Assembly: GCA_947166955.1 (NCBI GenBank)
Contig: CAMVGI010000093.1
Coordinates: 1 to 5,887 of the forward strand
DNA length: 5,887 bases
Direction of reading: 5' to 3'
Source: an uncultured Clostridia bacterium
GTDB taxonomy: Bacteria; Bacillota_A; Clostridia; Oscillospirales; Oscillospiraceae
Positions 5,597 through 5,887 of this stretch are shown here, one piece after another. The notes beneath the pieces were generated by a model. That model did not search any database and was not told the DNA's origin. It saw only the letters and a list, made by a program, of their open reading frames with translations. Made by a program: the position numbers and the translations under genes. Numbering within the stretch: position 1 is the first letter of the stretch; the number at the start of each line of letters is the position of its first letter.

Positions 5597-5887
5597 GGTG
5601 CGAAGGCACACGTCCTTGAGCCGACCTACACCGTTGCGAACGAGCGGTACCTCGACCTGACGCGGTTTTACGACGTGGAGGCGACGAAGGCGGAGCGCGC
5701 GGCGGTCAAGGCGCACACGGACGCATACCGCGCGGCGTATGCGGAGACGTATCACATCCTGCGCGCGGTGGACGCAATCGAAAGCGAACGGCGCGCCGTC
5801 GTGCGCGCCGCCGCCGACACGGAAAAGCTTGCGCGGCGGATCGCGGGCGTCGCACGGCGCGAGCTGCGCGGCGCGTCTGCGGCGGCT
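5597..5887 (+). pseudogene. 5'-truncated P-loop ATPase-like gene fragment (PRK06851-like), running off the window
   Basis: A frame with no stop runs to the window end and reads GAKAHVLEPTYTVANERYLD, then LTRFYDVEATKAERAA, then a long alanine/arginine-rich helical stretch. This resembles the middle of the Firmicute PRK06851-type ATPases, where a 'DGTAPHVVEP...ERYVDLTRFYD' strand follows the first P-loop half and is succeeded by a helical insert. The DGTAPH residues read YGAKAH here and no Walker A motif precedes them, so the N-terminal part is missing and the gene appears cut by the recombinase element. Translation could restart at TTG 5564 (GAGGG at 5549-5553), which would give a truncated protein. 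The family call comes from memory of its motifs; the coding nature is supported by 91 codons without a stop and consistent codon use. Confidence 0.5.

Overview
The window looks like chromosomal DNA of a spore-former-type Firmicute (class Clostridia, GC-rich, possibly a gut lineage). This rests on strong AGGAGG-type ribosome binding sites, SpoIIE/RsbU-type phosphatase domains, a Nif11-like 'GG' leader peptide, a clostridial-type large serine recombinase, and a fragment resembling a Firmicute P-loop ATPase family. The taxonomic call is inference. All genes I accept are on the + strand.

Left part (1-3725): a three-gene operon. Two membrane-anchored proteins with SpoIIE/RsbU-type (PPM) phosphatase domains (18-1481, whose true start may lie before the window, and 1507-3117) are 25 bases apart. 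They are followed 32 bases later by a 124-residue protein (3150-3524) that joins a Nif11-like leader ending in AVAGGG to a four-cysteine, Lar-like zinc ribbon. Both phosphatase domains have lost aspartates normally used for metal binding: the first keeps about one of four, the second about two of four. The first also carries a C-terminal RsbW/SpoIIAB-like domain that has lost its N-box asparagine and G1 motif. The pair therefore looks like signalling scaffolds or a degenerate partner-switching module rather than two ordinary phosphatases. About 150 bases after the operon, an 18-bp perfect stem (3677-3724) is its likely terminator.

Right part (about 3725-5600): a probable small mobile element. 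It holds a 36-residue ORF (3790-3900) between an imperfect hairpin and a terminator-like hairpin, then a full-length large serine recombinase (4009-5550, 513 aa). The recombinase can only include its catalytic serine if it starts at a rare ATT codon at 4009, 8 bases after an AAGGAGG. Right after it comes a cluster of inverted repeats (5552-5626). From about 5597 there is an open frame matching the middle of a P-loop ATPase family, without its N-terminal part. The simplest reading is that the element sits inside, or has rearranged, that ATPase gene. The left element end and the other half of the ATPase are not recognisable in the window.

The most unusual items are the leader/zinc-ribbon fusion downstream of two degenerate phosphatases, the ATT start preceded by an in-frame TGA, and the recombinase/ATPase junction. 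No RiPP maturase or transporter, tRNA, rRNA or CRISPR array was seen.
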